In this document: piece after piece, positions 26,159-39,200 of the stretch
How the letters are laid out: each line of letters starts with the position of its first letter
Position numbering within the stretch: position 1 is the stretch's first letter
NCBI GenBank assembly: GCA_036937835.1
Contig: CM072878.1
Location: 17,898,501 to 17,962,500 of the forward strand
Origin: Pampus argenteus
Lineage: Eukaryota; Chordata; Actinopteri; Scombriformes; Stromateidae
DNA length: 64,000 nt
Reading direction: 5' to 3'
Notes under the pieces: model-generated
The model's input: only the letters and a program-made list of their open reading frames with translations
What the model was told of the DNA's origin: nothing
The model's database searches: none
Made by a program: the position numbers and the translations under genes

Positions 26159-29135
26159 ATGAAGAAGAAAAAGCAGCGGCAACCAAAACGCAACAAAGGG
26201 CATAAAAAGGTTCGAAGAATGAGTCACTCTTATATAAAGGATCTTAATTACGTTTTAAATGTTGAAAACATGAGTCACAGTGTTGAATATCCTGTAAAAA
26301 TGCCCCATGTTTATCTGTACTGATTTGTGTTAAACATTTCGAACAAGGTTTCCGTGGATAAAACCCGGCAGCCCCTCAGGTCCAGCAGGCCGGAGGTCCA
26401 GAGCTTCCTGGACGAGATGATTGGCTGGTTTTCTGATCATCAGGAGCAGGTGGACGAGCGTTTCAGCCCCCGTGACGCAGGCGGAGGCGGATCGGTCAAC
26501 CTGAAGGATTTCGAGTGTGGTAAATGTCTCCCCCTGTCCCTTTTTTTCTTGCTATTTTGGAAACGATTATGTTATTTTCTCAGATTACTGTTTTGTACAC
26601 CGCAGATCTGCAGGGGCACATGAAGGAAAACCAGATTAGAAAGAGATATGTGAGTCAGTACTGGTTGCACGGGGGTCTTTATGGAAGATGCTGTGAATCA
26701 GACTTTTGATAATGCTAGAAGTGGCTCATTTCCTGGAGAGCTGTAACCCTCTCATCCCCCTCGCAGATAAGAGCCGCTGGCTGTGGGAAACACAACCGGG
26801 GACAATGTTCCTTTTGTCTGTCAATCTTCAGACACACAGACTGAACTATACTTTTGTACTGAAGGATGTTTGAGCTCAGACCTGCAGGATAAAAGCTGCG
26901 AGGTGCAGACTGTGATTCAGTGGGAAACACCCCAAGAACAAAAACGTCAGTATGTGGTACAAAAATGACACTGAACACATAAATATCTGCATAAAAAAGG
27001 CAGTAAATCAGACCATTTTCAGTTAGATAGATTAGATAATCTAGGGGGCTACTGGATTATCTTTGCATGATTTTAAAGTTGAAAAACCTCCTTATTTAAC
27101 TTGCATATGATACTTTATTCAGATGAAGTCTAAATGTTGTTTCAAAGGTGTCTGTGTGTGTCTTTGGCTGCAGGTCTGACGGACCTGGACGTGCCGTGTC
27201 AGCAGTTTCAGCTCCACATGTTGACTCAGCTGCTGAAAACCGCCGATAACGTGATCAGTTATCAAAACCTGAGCGGACAAGTACAGAGATTGAGGTAACG
27301 CAAGCTATTTCCTTTTGTTTAAGTGCCTTTTTTCTTTTTCATTAACTGTGTGTGTCTGTTTTATTGAGAGATGACAGCGAGCTGGACACACAGATATCAG
27401 ACTTTATGAAAAGACGAGGAGCAGCTGATGAGGAGGAACAACGCGCTCAACGTCAGCTGAGGCTGGTAAACCCTGAAAAGAACAAGTACGTCATGAAATG
27501 AGGAGGCGACTCCTGTCAATACCAAAGGAGCAAAGTAACCAAGTAGCATGATTCAGGTTCAAAGTGATGCTTTTTACTGCAACTCGACCCGCATCTTACA
27601 GCCTAATTATTATTATTTTATTATAATTATTGTACTCGTACAGTAACAGCTGATACATACATACTACGTAGTACAGGACTTTAACTTGTAAAGGACTATT
27701 TCTGCATCATTGTACTGGTACTTTTACTGAAGTAAAGAGTTCTTGTTGCATCACTCCTCAATAACAACGGACGGACGTCAAATGAAGCCACTCAGACATC
27801 AGATATGTCCTGAAACAGTTTCAACAGTCTGCGGCTGAACTGGGACAAACTGAGCAGCTCTTGACAAACTTTTGGCCGTGTTGACACAAACTGCTGCAAC
27901 CGAACCTCCACGTCTGAGGTTAACCAGGCCGAGTTATTCCTGACTCTCAGCTATCAGCAGTAAATCACACACTGACTCACCTCCCAGGAGTCAGACGCCC
28001 AAAATTACAACAACTACTTCAGGACACATGTCGACTCAGCAGCTTTGTAAACAAAGACGAGCTCATTTGTACCTTTTTAGACAGGTGTCGTCACCTTTTG
28101 TGACCCGGTTGGCATCATGTTTTTTCCACCTTTAACCTCAACAGTCAAGTCATGAATTGAAATACGTCTAAAATGTGGCTCCTGCTTTAATATTCTATAA
28201 ACCAGCTTTTTGTTTTCTTCTTCTGAAAACAGTTATTATATAAACACAGTAAGTTTTGGTATCGGCCACCTAAGTTTCGAGTGAACTCCTCGCTTACTGA
28301 TATCATTCATAGCGTCTGCTGCCAACCTTGATTCAGACACTTTAATTAAAATACTTTATTAGTTACCGAATCTCTCAAAACAAAAGACGCTAAGCCTTTA
28401 CTGCAGCACGTTTCATAAAAACTTTAAATCAAACGTTAACAGGAAAAGGTTGTTTTGTAAATCAACTTTAAAAGAACGGTTGCTGCTTTTCACAGCTGAC
28501 TGTTCATTGTTAATAAAATGGAAATATTACCACACCCTGCAATGTAAATCACATTAATGTTTCAGAAAACAAATACTGTATTGGATCAAACATCAGAGGT
28601 TTTGAAGATAAGATACACGTTATCAGCTAATATAACTTCACAGAGACGTTAGTGCACATTGTTGAAGCCTTTCGTATGGTGGCACAGACATAATGATATG
28701 TAATTCCAATTTCTAAACCCCCCAAAACAGGAACATATCAATAAATTAGAACTAAAATCCTTTTTTTTATTATTTTTTAACTTCAGGTTCATTCGTCTGA
28801 GTGTCAGACTGATTCCCTTCGACTCTGCTGCAGCTCATCCAGGGAACTTCGAGGTGGTTTTGGTGAACAGCATCAAAGTTTTCAGCCTGATCAGGATGAT
28901 CCAGGAGCGGGTCGGGATCCAGACGTCCAGGCTGGAGGTTTTCCAGAGCAGAGCGGCCACAGAGGAGGTCTGCCTGCCCCCAGAGAGCTCCCTGGAGGAA
29001 TGCGGCTTTGAAGGAGGGCCGGAGGAAGCTCCTCCAGAGGCCGCTGTATTCTACGACTACAGACTGTCTCTTACAGACTGTCCCGTCCTCAACTGTGACC
29101 ACTACTTCAGGGCAAAGCCAGATTCTGCTAAATGA
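26159..29135 (+). CDS. Unnamed protein with EF-hand-like and ubiquitin-like regions
   Basis: I do not recognise this gene. Five exons are proposed: 26159-26209, 26348-26519, 27174-27294, 27369-27485 and 28787-29135 (TGA). They sum to 810 bases, giving 269 residues. The last four are well supported by GT/AG signals and phase; the AG ending at 27370 would give an immediate stop, so the one ending at 27368 is used. The first exon, a lysine/arginine-rich start (MKKKKQRQPKRNKGHKK), is tentative because its donor and the next acceptor are weak. Residues about 18-115 contain two EF-hand-like helices with degenerate loops (GGGGSVNLKDFECGLTDLDV and TADNVISYQNLS). Residues about 155-269 resemble a ubiquitin-like fold (IRLSVRLIPFD, then NFEVVLVNSIKVFSLIRMI) but end without a Gly-Gly tail. 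It converges on rasip1. A possible poly(A) signal is at 29538. Confidence 0.7.
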
Positions 29136-29537
29136 CATGACTGACTCTTAGTTTAGGGACAGCATGACTGTTTCAGCTATTTAGGTTTCAAATTAGTCTT
29201 TATGTTTGTGCAACCAAAATCACACCAGTCTAAACTACGAGCAGTGTGACGTGTAGAAAACATGGATATATGGCACAAAAACACAAAAACTGACACTGAA
29301 AAAAGTGTGAACCCGCCCTTTAATTTGTTGTTACTCTAACTAATGGCGACTATTCTAAAAATATTAAGAGTTTGGCTTTTGAGATTTTAAAAATTTGACT
29401 GCAACACGTCTGTTAGTTGTGTTGTTCAGCAGCTGAAAGGCTTCAGTGTAAAACAACTTTTCCTGGATTTCTCACACTCAGCACCTTGTGGCTTGTTTAC
29501 ACTTTAATTACACACTCAGACATTTGTTCACTGCTGG

Positions 29538-29543
29538 AATAAA
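29538..29543 (+). terminator. Candidate poly(A) signal of the unnamed gene
   Basis: AATAAA about 400 bases after the stop codon at 29135. Confidence 0.4.
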
Positions 29544-29873
29544 TCGAGTGAAAGTGTGCAACATGTTCAAGCTTGTTGTTTTTTAGACCAACATAAAACA
29601 GTGTTTTTTAACTCAGGGGCTCGACTGTGCCGTGTTGGAGTCAGTGGAAACCACGGAGCAGCTATAAACAGCGGCTGGCGGCGGCCACTAAAGCGTGCCA
29701 TGCGGCCGACACGCCCTGCAGCTTCCCTGCTGCTCCACCCAGACACACTTTTAGATTCTAGCTGCAAATTCAACTTTTCAGATTTATGTATGAAGACTAA
29801 GAAGCAGCAGGAAGCATCCAGGAGTGTAAAAAAAATCAAACAAAATGCAAAAGTTTTCAAAGTCAAAATAACA

Positions 29874-29879
29874 TTTATT
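29874..29879 (-). terminator. rasip1: Candidate poly(A) signal of rasip1
   Basis: Minus-strand AATAAA about 1.56 kb after the rasip1 stop. It implies a long 3' UTR; I saw no nearer canonical hexamer. Confidence 0.35.
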
Positions 29880-30329
29880 TCATAGGTTCAAAAATACTGA
29901 GCAATATAAATATAATAAAATTGAAATACTTTGTGTGAGTCGATATATATTTGCACTTTAACACTGTTTACATGGCGGATGAAAACACAAACAGACGTCA
30001 GATGAGACAGAAAGCAGCTTTCAGATGACATGTTCAGGTAACGTGTTTAATGCTTTGAGGCCAAACGTGTTGACAGTAAAAACTAATATTTAATACAACT
30101 ATTTACACACATATTGGTTTATGTGAAAATGAGAAAGATGCCAAAACCAACAGCTGAGAGACTGAAGCTGACAGGAAGTTGAACATTATGACAGAACTTC
30201 CCATTTTCCATGTGAGTGTTTCCTTTTCCTTCAGCTTTGTGTCCATTTTAATATGTGGACTTTCACTTTCATTCTTAATTTGATAAAAAGCTGCGTTGTT
30301 TTAGTTGAATAACAGCATATTTTTGGCAT

Positions 30330-30770
30330 CACTTTAAATTGTTGGGCTGTAACTATCATTTTTTTGACGGCAGCAGATAAATATAAAGATGTTTATGAGG
30401 AGTAATTCAAACTTTTCTCTCGATATGCTGAATATCTACAGAAATATGTTAACTCTAACGTCAAAAATAAGCTTTTAAAAAAAGGTTTTAAAAAATATCT
30501 AGATATACAGTACAGAATATACATATTAACCACATTTTGGCCCCGAATCATCAGTTACACATCTTTTATCTTCTATTTTAGGCCTCGTTATCAATGAATC
30601 TGCCCATTTTTTTTCTTCAATTAATCGTTTAATGTTGATGTCAAACATGATGTCTTGTTTCGTCCGACCAACAGTCATCTTGTATGATCATCATCACATT
30701 TGAAATGAATATTTTTTGGTGTATTTGCTTAAAAAAACAACTAATTGCTTAGTTGTTGCAGCTCAACATG
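30330..30770. repeat. Dispersed AT-rich repeat copy
   Basis: Starts GGGCTGTAACTATCATTTTT and ends CTTAGTTGTTGCAGCTC, with TTAATCGTTTAATG and TGTCTTGTTTCGTCC inside. Same family as at 1765-1945 and 32720-32945. Confidence 0.55.
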
Positions 30771-31435
30771 CTATGCTACAACACAAATAAAATCATATCA
30801 TCCAGACTCAACTATTTCCCCTTAAGTGTGTTAGTGAAAAATCTCCCAGCAGAATGAAATAATTCAGCTTGTTCCCGGCGAGTTTCCCTTGTTTTTGAAA
30901 TGTTCCTTTAAAAGTGGACAGAATATTAAGAAACACATGAAACGATCCCACACTGATGCCCGACGACAGATGCTTTTGACTCCCAGACAGACTAAATTCG
31001 CAGGGTAAAGATGAAGGATTCTGCAGTGTAAAATATAGTGTTTCGTAGTTAAAATAGCCATTAAAAGCCATAATTTGAAAATGAAATTCAAAATAATTCC
31101 AGTCAATGCCAGACATGTAGCAGCTTGGTGGTGCTCCGCAGACAGAATAGTGCCACAGAGCCATTTTCTTCACCACTAAACCCAACGTTTATGTGTGAAG
31201 TAGAGCCGACGCAGTTTGTTTATAGGCTAGAAAGAAGCTGGTGGCGACTCGTCTGCTAGAAAAGACTCAGGGAGTCCTGCTGCTTCTGGCTGATTGTCTC
31301 GAGTCTGACATGAGAAGCAGGGAGTGTGTTTTCCATCCTGTGAGAAATATTAACTTTGGACACAGCAGGAAGGATGATCAGCTACTCCTCCTCCAGTTTT
31401 CTTAATTGCACTTGATCGCCCTGCCAGGTCCTCCT

Positions 31436-32130
31436 TCAGCATTTAGTCGTAGTCGTTGTTTTTGAATCGATCTTGGCCACCAGCAGTCTGAGCGAGTCTC
31501 CTGATGTTCGGATCAGTTCTCTCCCGCTGTGACGACATGGAGACACAAGACAGGAAGCTGTGTAAGCACACGGTGACGGGGGAGAAGAGCACGGCCGAAT
31601 ATCTGTAGACGTTTATACTCACGTGTTATACTCCATGCCGACCAGGCTGACGCCGTTAACAGCCAGGATACGATCGCCCATCTTCAGCTTCTGACACCGA
31701 GCAGCAGGCGAGTCGGGCACCACTGACTTCACATAAATCCCGCTCATTCTCAGCGGCGTCTTCTGAATAAAGAGAAAACCAAACAGTTATTGACCAGAAT
31801 CATACGTTACACCTCGTTTTTCTACATTTTAAGGACTTGTGTTCTTCCTCTGGCTGAATTATTCAGGTAAAAGATCTGAAAAGAATCCAGAGAAGATTTC
31901 AACTGTGTCTACTTTCTCTGATTTGGGTTAGTCAGCGTTATAAAGGAGAGAAGAAGATGGAGGAATGAGTGGATGTACATGAAGAAGAAAACACGGTACC
32001 GTTCCATCTACGAGGGCCAAGCCGAGACCATGAGGTCCTCTGTGCAGCTCCACTGTGAACACTTCCTCTGTGTCCTCTTCTTCTTCTTCTTCTTTCACTT
32101 TGTCTGTCTTCCTCTCAGCACATCCACTGT
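31436..32130 (-). other. rasip1: rasip1 exons 14-16: C-terminal PDZ domain
   Basis: Exons 32130-32000, 31762-31623 and 31526-31436 encode residues about 1041-1160. After an acidic stretch the PDZ begins at VFTVEL (about 1064), with the carboxylate-binding loop HGLGLALVDG (1074-1083), GIYVKSVVPDSPAA, MGDRILAVNGVSL and the final strand LRLLVAKI. The protein ends KTTTTKC. All canonical PDZ secondary-structure segments appear present. Confidence 0.88.
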
Positions 32131-35100
32131 CTGAACAAGCAAAGTGTTTTTTTTATAGACGACATCTTAAAAATGACTCAAGTTTCAACAGCTTTTAATG
32201 TCACATAAATGAGTTTTAAGTTTAATGTTATGAATTTCATGAGCTTTGGTGCACATTGGATGAAGTGTTTAAACCCTTAAAGGATGTTTTTGTGTCTATT
32301 AAAATGCATTTAAGCAGTCTGAGTGTGTATCTGACATCGGACCTGTTGGCCTGAACAGGGACTTCCTGTCTCACCTCTGGATCATGTGGGTCGCGGCTGT
32401 CACAACAACAACACAGCAACAGTAGCATTCCTGAAAAACCCTGTTCCCACCCGTGCGGCTCCTGCTCTGCTCCCCTTGTCCTCCCCCAGCTCAAGATTCC
32501 ACGCACCAAGCCGACTGTAAATTCCCATGACGGATCGGCCGCTGCTCTTTTCTCTCCTGACATCACCATCTCTCTGTAATTCTTGGGGCCAGATTAAAGG
32601 ATTACCAAACTTTCAAAACTTGCTGAAAAACCGCCAAATCACAAAGGTAAACTCACTGGAGGCCAAGGTAGCATATGTCCTTAACTACAGATTAATTCAT
32701 GTCAGAACGTTTTAACAACTAAGATGTTATTTTCATTATCGATTATTCGACCAGTTATTTTCTCAATTAGGAAAGTCAGAAAAATGGTGAAAAATGTCCA
32801 AGATGTTTACTCAATCATCACAGAGGACTGAAGAAACCAGAAAATATTCACATTTAAGATGGAACCAGAACATTTGAACACAAACATGGTCATTTAATTG
32901 TTGGTAACTAAGCGATTAATCAACTAATTGTTGTAGCTCAAGACGCTAAATAATTAATAGTTAATTTTCTGTCGACATACGAATCGTAATAATCGATTTA
33001 TACTACAGGCTGTGCAGATATAGAGATATTAAAGTGATGGATATATAATTGGATAATGATGCCAGATGGTTTCAATCTAACCCTTTAAACACTTTAAGTA
33101 AATTACTACTAGAGAAAACACAATGCAACAAGTAACCAATGAGAGTAAAGACATCTGATTAAGATCAACACAATCCTGCAGCTTATAGCTCAGTGGGTGG
33201 GGGGGTGGGGGGGCGCATTAGCACAGGTTGAACCTCTTACGTACAAACACAATCACATGTGATGAAAAGTGCTTCTGAAGGTCTGGTTAAGATCTGAGAG
33301 CTTTCAGAGACGAACTGAATCCACTGCACAGCACAACCTGCATCTTAAGCCAAACTGAAATACATATATACAAATACATATATACATATATGTGTGTGTG
33401 TGTGTATATATATATAATTCTTTGAGGACTGTATCCAACAGCAAATGTCATTTTTTTCCATTAGTAAGTGAGGAACAGATTAACTTAGCCTTTTTCACAA
33501 TAAAATACCTGTTTTTGTCCCACGCATATGTTCAAAATATGTTTTTATGTACAACAGCTGCAGTATTATTTATTATTTTTGTTTAGATGTATTTGACCCC
33601 CCCCCACAGACGACCTCATGATGCAGGCGTCTAAAAACAATCTGGGTGTAAGAGGAAACGCTCTTTTTCCTCTGCACAGCGAACCCACCCTGCACAGCCC
33701 TCCGCCTGAAATTCCTGACCTCTGGAGTCACTAAACGATGAAGGACGCTCCACCTCCATTACGTCGGCGCACCTTCATGTGGACCCTGGAACCGCCAGGA
33801 ACAAAAAATGCAGCGGGTCAAGTCACTAAATCCTTTCCTTAATAGATCCCGTCAGTTACGGGAGGGAAATGACGTTTCTTTGGGAGGTGACCTCATTCTA
33901 GCTGTTAGTAACAGGGTTGAAGTGTAAGTGGCCATATTCTCAGTGTGTGTCATCTGAATCAAACCCTGCTGCTGGTAAGTGAAGCCATGAACGGGCCTGT
34001 TGAGGTGCTGTGTGGTGGCAGCAGGGTTTACTCTTTGTTTTTATGGTTTCTTTGTATGTGTCACTCTTACTCTCGATTATCTTCTGTTGTCAAGTTTCAC
34101 TTAATGTCTTTCAGCTGTTTGTGCGGCTTTCAAGGACCACATTAAAGAATCAAAATGAATATGTTTTAAATGGTACGCAAGAAGCAGCTTTTAGTCATTA
34201 TTGATGAATCTGATGACTTCTGCCTTGTTTTTTTAAGTAAATAGTAAAAATATCTGTAATATCAATAGGAAACATCTCAACTGCTGGATCTGTTCCCATG
34301 AAAGCTGATTCTGTACGTTCTGTTAAAATCTCTAAAATCTCTACTTTCCGCCAATCACTTTATGCTGTGATTAGTTATTTTTCAAAGAAAGCAAGCAGGG
34401 TTTTAGTTTCTTTCTTTCTTTTGTCATTTATTCCAACTATTTCACTTTTCATGTATCAGTGTGAGACTATGAATGTTGTCTCCATATTTAAATGATTATT
34501 GGAACGAGCTCTTTTCAGCCGTACCTTCTTTTGTCTCCTTTAGACTGTGTGAAAACAAAGATGGTGTCTGTTTATTGCACCAGGACTGAGGATGTGATTC
34601 ATCACTTGGAGTGTGTTCGCTGGATACGTCACCTGACAGGTAAGCAGCGTGACTCATGTCACCTTTATCACCTGAGAGTTTTATCCTATGAGTATGATTA
34701 ACAGATCCAGGAGACGTCACTTTATTTTCCTTCTTTTGTTTGTGTTTATTTTTGGCCTATTGCTAGTTTTCATGTTTGTCATTTAAACCTGTTTAAGTTA
34801 TATATATATATATATTTTTCTATTCATTATGTCGTATAATAATCTCATTCATATATTAGATATGAATATATCTTTGTGATGTATTAGATTCAATATGTTC
34901 TTGTATACTATATATTTTTCTTACTCTTTTTCCTGTTTAGGAACAAACATCATCACTGCTTTATCCTGCTGAGAATAGCTTGACTCTGAGTGATGAGTGT
35001 GTTTGTGTTTATATTCTGTCCTCTATCAGTGCAGTGTGTGGATCTTTTCTGACTTCTTTTTTGTCACCTTTCTTTTGCTGGCGGGCGCCTTCCTGCAGAT

Positions 35101-36198
35101 CAGCCTCCAGCTCAGCCAGCTCCATCCCCTGCGGGGTGTTGGGTGGCGTCAGCAGGCAGGACGGGTCCAGTGCCAGGCTCTTATGGTAGCTCTGGTCTGT
35201 CTGTCCTGGGAGGGTGTTCTGCATCTCCAGGTTCTTCAGCTTTTGGGTCAGGACGGCCTCACAGCTGCTCAGGTCCCCGTGAGATCCTCGGGGCTGAGGG
35301 GGCTCTGCAGGGGAGGCGCAGGTAACAGGGTCACTGACCGCCTGATGGGCTGGATCCTGGAGGACTCTGACAGAGGGCGAGGTTGTAGACTGGCTGTCTG
35401 CGTTCGTCCCATTAGGAGCCTGAGTTGGAGAAATATAACGTCAATCAATAACAGATGTAGAGACATCAAAGTGTCTCATTTCCTGACTGCAACTTCTCGT
35501 TATGCTGTTGAGCTCTGAGGTCAGAGAGCTCGTTACCTGCTCCTCCACATCAGGTTCGGCTTGGGTTTCACTGCAGGAGAGCTTTCGTATGAACTCTTGT
35601 AGCTGGCCGAGCTGCTCAAACAGAACGGGCTCCACGATCGGTTTGCCCAGCTCCAGGTGAAACGTGCTGCTGGGCAAGATGAGCGGCGGGTGGTTGTCGA
35701 AGCTCTCTAGGGTGTCGGCTGCAGTGAGGAGAGAAAGGCCTGCCGTCATACATCACAAAAATACAAGGACATAAAGAACAGGAGCCGGGCAGTGTTGACC
35801 CAGCAGGATGCAGCCAATGAGAGAGAAGCAGGGGTGGATTTAAGAGGCAACTGAGGACTGAAGCTGATTGGTGGAGACAGATTGACAGGGCAGGATTATT
35901 CTAGAGCTTAAAAGAGCATGTGAGTGTACTTTATAGTGCTCTAAAGCACACACACAAGGTTGAAAATGTTGCTTTAAAAAAGAATAAAGTGATTTTAATA
36001 AGCATTGACCTTATTTTACTTATTCTTATGTAATTATTATCTTAATTTCTTATTCTTATTTAATTATCTTTTCTTATTTAATTATTAATTATTATCTTAA
36101 TTGTTGGTTGTTCTTTTATTTCATTGTTGTTGTATTTGTGTTATGCTGCTGTTACACTTTAATTTCCCAGTTTTTGGGATTAATAAAGTCTATCTATA

Positions 36199-36257
<59 letters not shown>

Positions 36258-39200
36258 TTATCTATTCCAAATGCTGACGTTTTAGCAACTTTGGCCTTTC
36301 TCCAGGGCACTTTTTTTTAGTTATTATACTTAATCAATTGTCTTTTGTGTATCATTATGTCTGGTGCAGTCAAGCGTGGCTCCTGTCAGGTTTGAACATG
36401 CAAGCTACACAATAGATTGTTCTGATTCCTGCTGCAGGAAGAGTCTGGTTACTGCAGTTTACAGTAAACAGGGCCGTCGTGTTGCAAAGACACTTTTGGT
36501 ACTTGGAAAAAAGGGGAGAAATCTGGACACAAGGTCATTTAGTCTCAATTCCTGCACGTGCACCTGTGACACCTATAAGTTTAACAAGCTGAACTGTACG
36601 ACAAAGAAATTAATCGATCGGCCTGGGTGACTCACCCGTCCTGACAGCATCCTCTGCATCGTCCAGTGAGGGGCTCCATCCGGCGGGACAGGCTTTGCCG
36701 GAGTTATACTCCCTCAGCATGTGGTGGAGCTGGGCAGGATTCAGGGCTGCAAACTCCGTCCTCAGAGACGTCCAGGACGCCTGTGCAGACATAAAAAAAA
36801 ACAACAAAGAAAACACACATAACATTGAGAAACATGATTTGATAACATTAAATATATGATTGTAAAAGAAGCCACAAAAGTGATGAAATGACAGGGTGGG
36901 AAAAACAAGCATTTTCCCATCACGCTTTGTTTCCATATAAGTAAACACAGTCATTGCTACTCTCTCATTTGCATGCACTGCATTTTAAACCAATTATATG
37001 ATCTAGTAAATACGTTTTGTCGCCAGATGTAGCAACAAAGCTTTGTGGGAAAATGTGTCCACAGCAGCACTTTAAGTTGTTTGATCCTCGTTCTTGTGTT
37101 TGCTGCCGTTATCCAAAAGGTGAGTGCTGGATTTCATTCAAGCGTCGCTAATTAACGCGTCCTTCTTGTTCTGTGCACCGTGAGAAGTGTAAACTTGTAT
37201 ATTATCTTTCCTCTCGGGTTGCTGTGAAAGTCCATGAGAAAGACAATATCTGATTATTTGATGACTGTGAAAAGTTGCTCAAGGATGAGGAAACAGGTGA
37301 GTCACTCGCCAACAACATTCATGTGATTATTACAACACGCACATTGTAAACATTACATAGTTCATTCAGTCGTTTCCATTGAATTGGTGGAAGTACGAGT
37401 TTGCCCAGACATGTCGGGCCCACAATACAAACCTCAGGCTAAATGTTGTTGTGTCCCTGCCCTTCTCTTATAAAAGACTGAGCTCAGCAGAACGTAAAGT
37501 TTAAACGCTTAACTTAAAAATGTCTACTTGTTATGCCGGAGATTTAGTGTTTGGTAGCTCTGAATCTTAAAATAACTCCTCAGATGCTCAGATTCTCCGT
37601 AGCTGCTGGCAAAACAAAACAACGCCACATCCCTCTAGTGTAATTTACAAGTGAGCCACTTCTTAAAAGCCCAGAACTCCAGATGGAAAACTAAAAATCT
37701 GTTGAGGGTGTGTGCTCTGTTGCAGCAGCCACAAAAGTGACCTCATGCCTGGGGGAGGGATACATAAAACCAGCAGCTTCCTAGTGAGCATCCAATCCCA
37801 CAGACAGATGAGACAGCCCTCGACAGCTGTGTCACATGCGTGCTGGAGATGGATCACACTAGACTGTGAGTTACACGGTGAAAACAGGTGTTAAACTTGG
37901 CCTGGCATATCACACCACAGTCCCTCCAGATATAGGAAGTGGATTCCACTGATATATCACCTTTAAATTAGTAATGTGGTTTGTCTTGATACCATACTGA
38001 CATTCCCACATGGACGTGGAAACAGTCTTCTGTCACTGTAACATTTAATATAAAGCTGTGCTCAGAGTAAACTTCAAAGTGATTGCAGGAGTATTTTCAC
38101 AGTATTTTGTTTCTCTTGGTATCCACAGAATATGGTTCGAGCGTGAATCCTTTTGAGACGTCCTCGAAGGACCAAGTTGTTGCTAATAGCTGTCAAAATA
38201 GAAATAAATAAGCTAGAGTTGAATTTACGTGGAACCCATTTTAATCAGTAGAAGAGATGCTGCGGTCGTGCACCAGTTGAAATCTAACTTCCTTCAATAT
38301 CAGTGCTTCCCTTCCTACTAACCCAACAATAAATAAATGAATAAAACATATATCAACATCCTACATTTGTCAAGTCAAATAGGATCACAGGCCTAATCTT
38401 AAGCCTGCAATAACTGACTTTCTGGCCACTTCGGGGCGGTGAAAACATGAAGTAAATAAAAATGGTTGTGTCACATACGTTCCTGGTAAAGCTTTTTTTT
38501 CTCACCGCCTCCATGTCTTTGACTGACATCTCATTGGTTTACAGCTCGCTTTGATCCCTAACCGAGTTACGTCCCACATAAACATGCTGTTTCAGGGAAT
38601 ATATAACGCTTAGAGGAAGTGAAACCCAAGAAGTAATATTTTCTCACTGCATTTATCCTGTAAAGTGGAAAAAATAACAGACAAGCTTATCTGAAAGGCT
38701 CTAGGTTTCTAGGTTTTACAGTTATATAGTATATTTTAGAGTCATTTTCTATTTATAGTCTTTATATCCAATCTATCAACAGTACACAACGTTACTTCAC
38801 CATAAAAACATTCAACAGATTACACCATCTTCCTTCCAGGTACCACAAGGAAAAGCTTCGTATGACCTTGACCTTTGTCCCTCGTCTGTAACACCTGGGT
38901 ACCATTATGTGTTGGTTTCTCTGTGTTAAGTGTTTAGTAACCAGCCAAGTGAAAACTCAGCTTCCTCATGTGGTACACAGTGTAAACAATATTTGAATGG
39001 GTAACTAAGAAAACATGTACTTAAGGAAGAGGGATTAAGTATTAAGTTGGCAAGCTTGTCCTTCACAGCAAAACACATGTACAGTAATGTTTGAGTGATA
39101 CAGTAAGTTGTTCCTGAACATAAAGCTTTAAAAAGCCTTTACTCTAATGTATGTGTCTGCCTTTGAACATTAAAACATTTCAGCTCTTGGCCACATGTTT

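Larger units (their letters stand above)
29136..31435. other. Convergent 3' ends: 3' UTRs and intergenic DNA
   Basis: This interval lies between the stop codons of the unnamed plus-strand gene and minus-strand rasip1. A plus-strand AATAAA (29538-29543) and a minus-strand AATAAA (29874-29879) are candidate poly(A) signals, which would leave about 330 bases between the transcripts. A dispersed AT-rich repeat occupies 30330-30770. Open frames at 29556-29885 and 30808-31185 have no domain features. Confidence 0.5.

Noticed and set aside
28770..29138. Minus-strand open frame of 122 codons opposite the last exon of the unnamed gene
   Set aside because: It is the antisense shadow of an exon that fits splice signals and phase on the plus strand, and it has no domain-like sequence.
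34997..35518. Plus-strand frame of 173 codons
   Set aside because: It is the antisense shadow of rasip1 exon 13, which is open because of its GC-rich serine/proline coding sequence.
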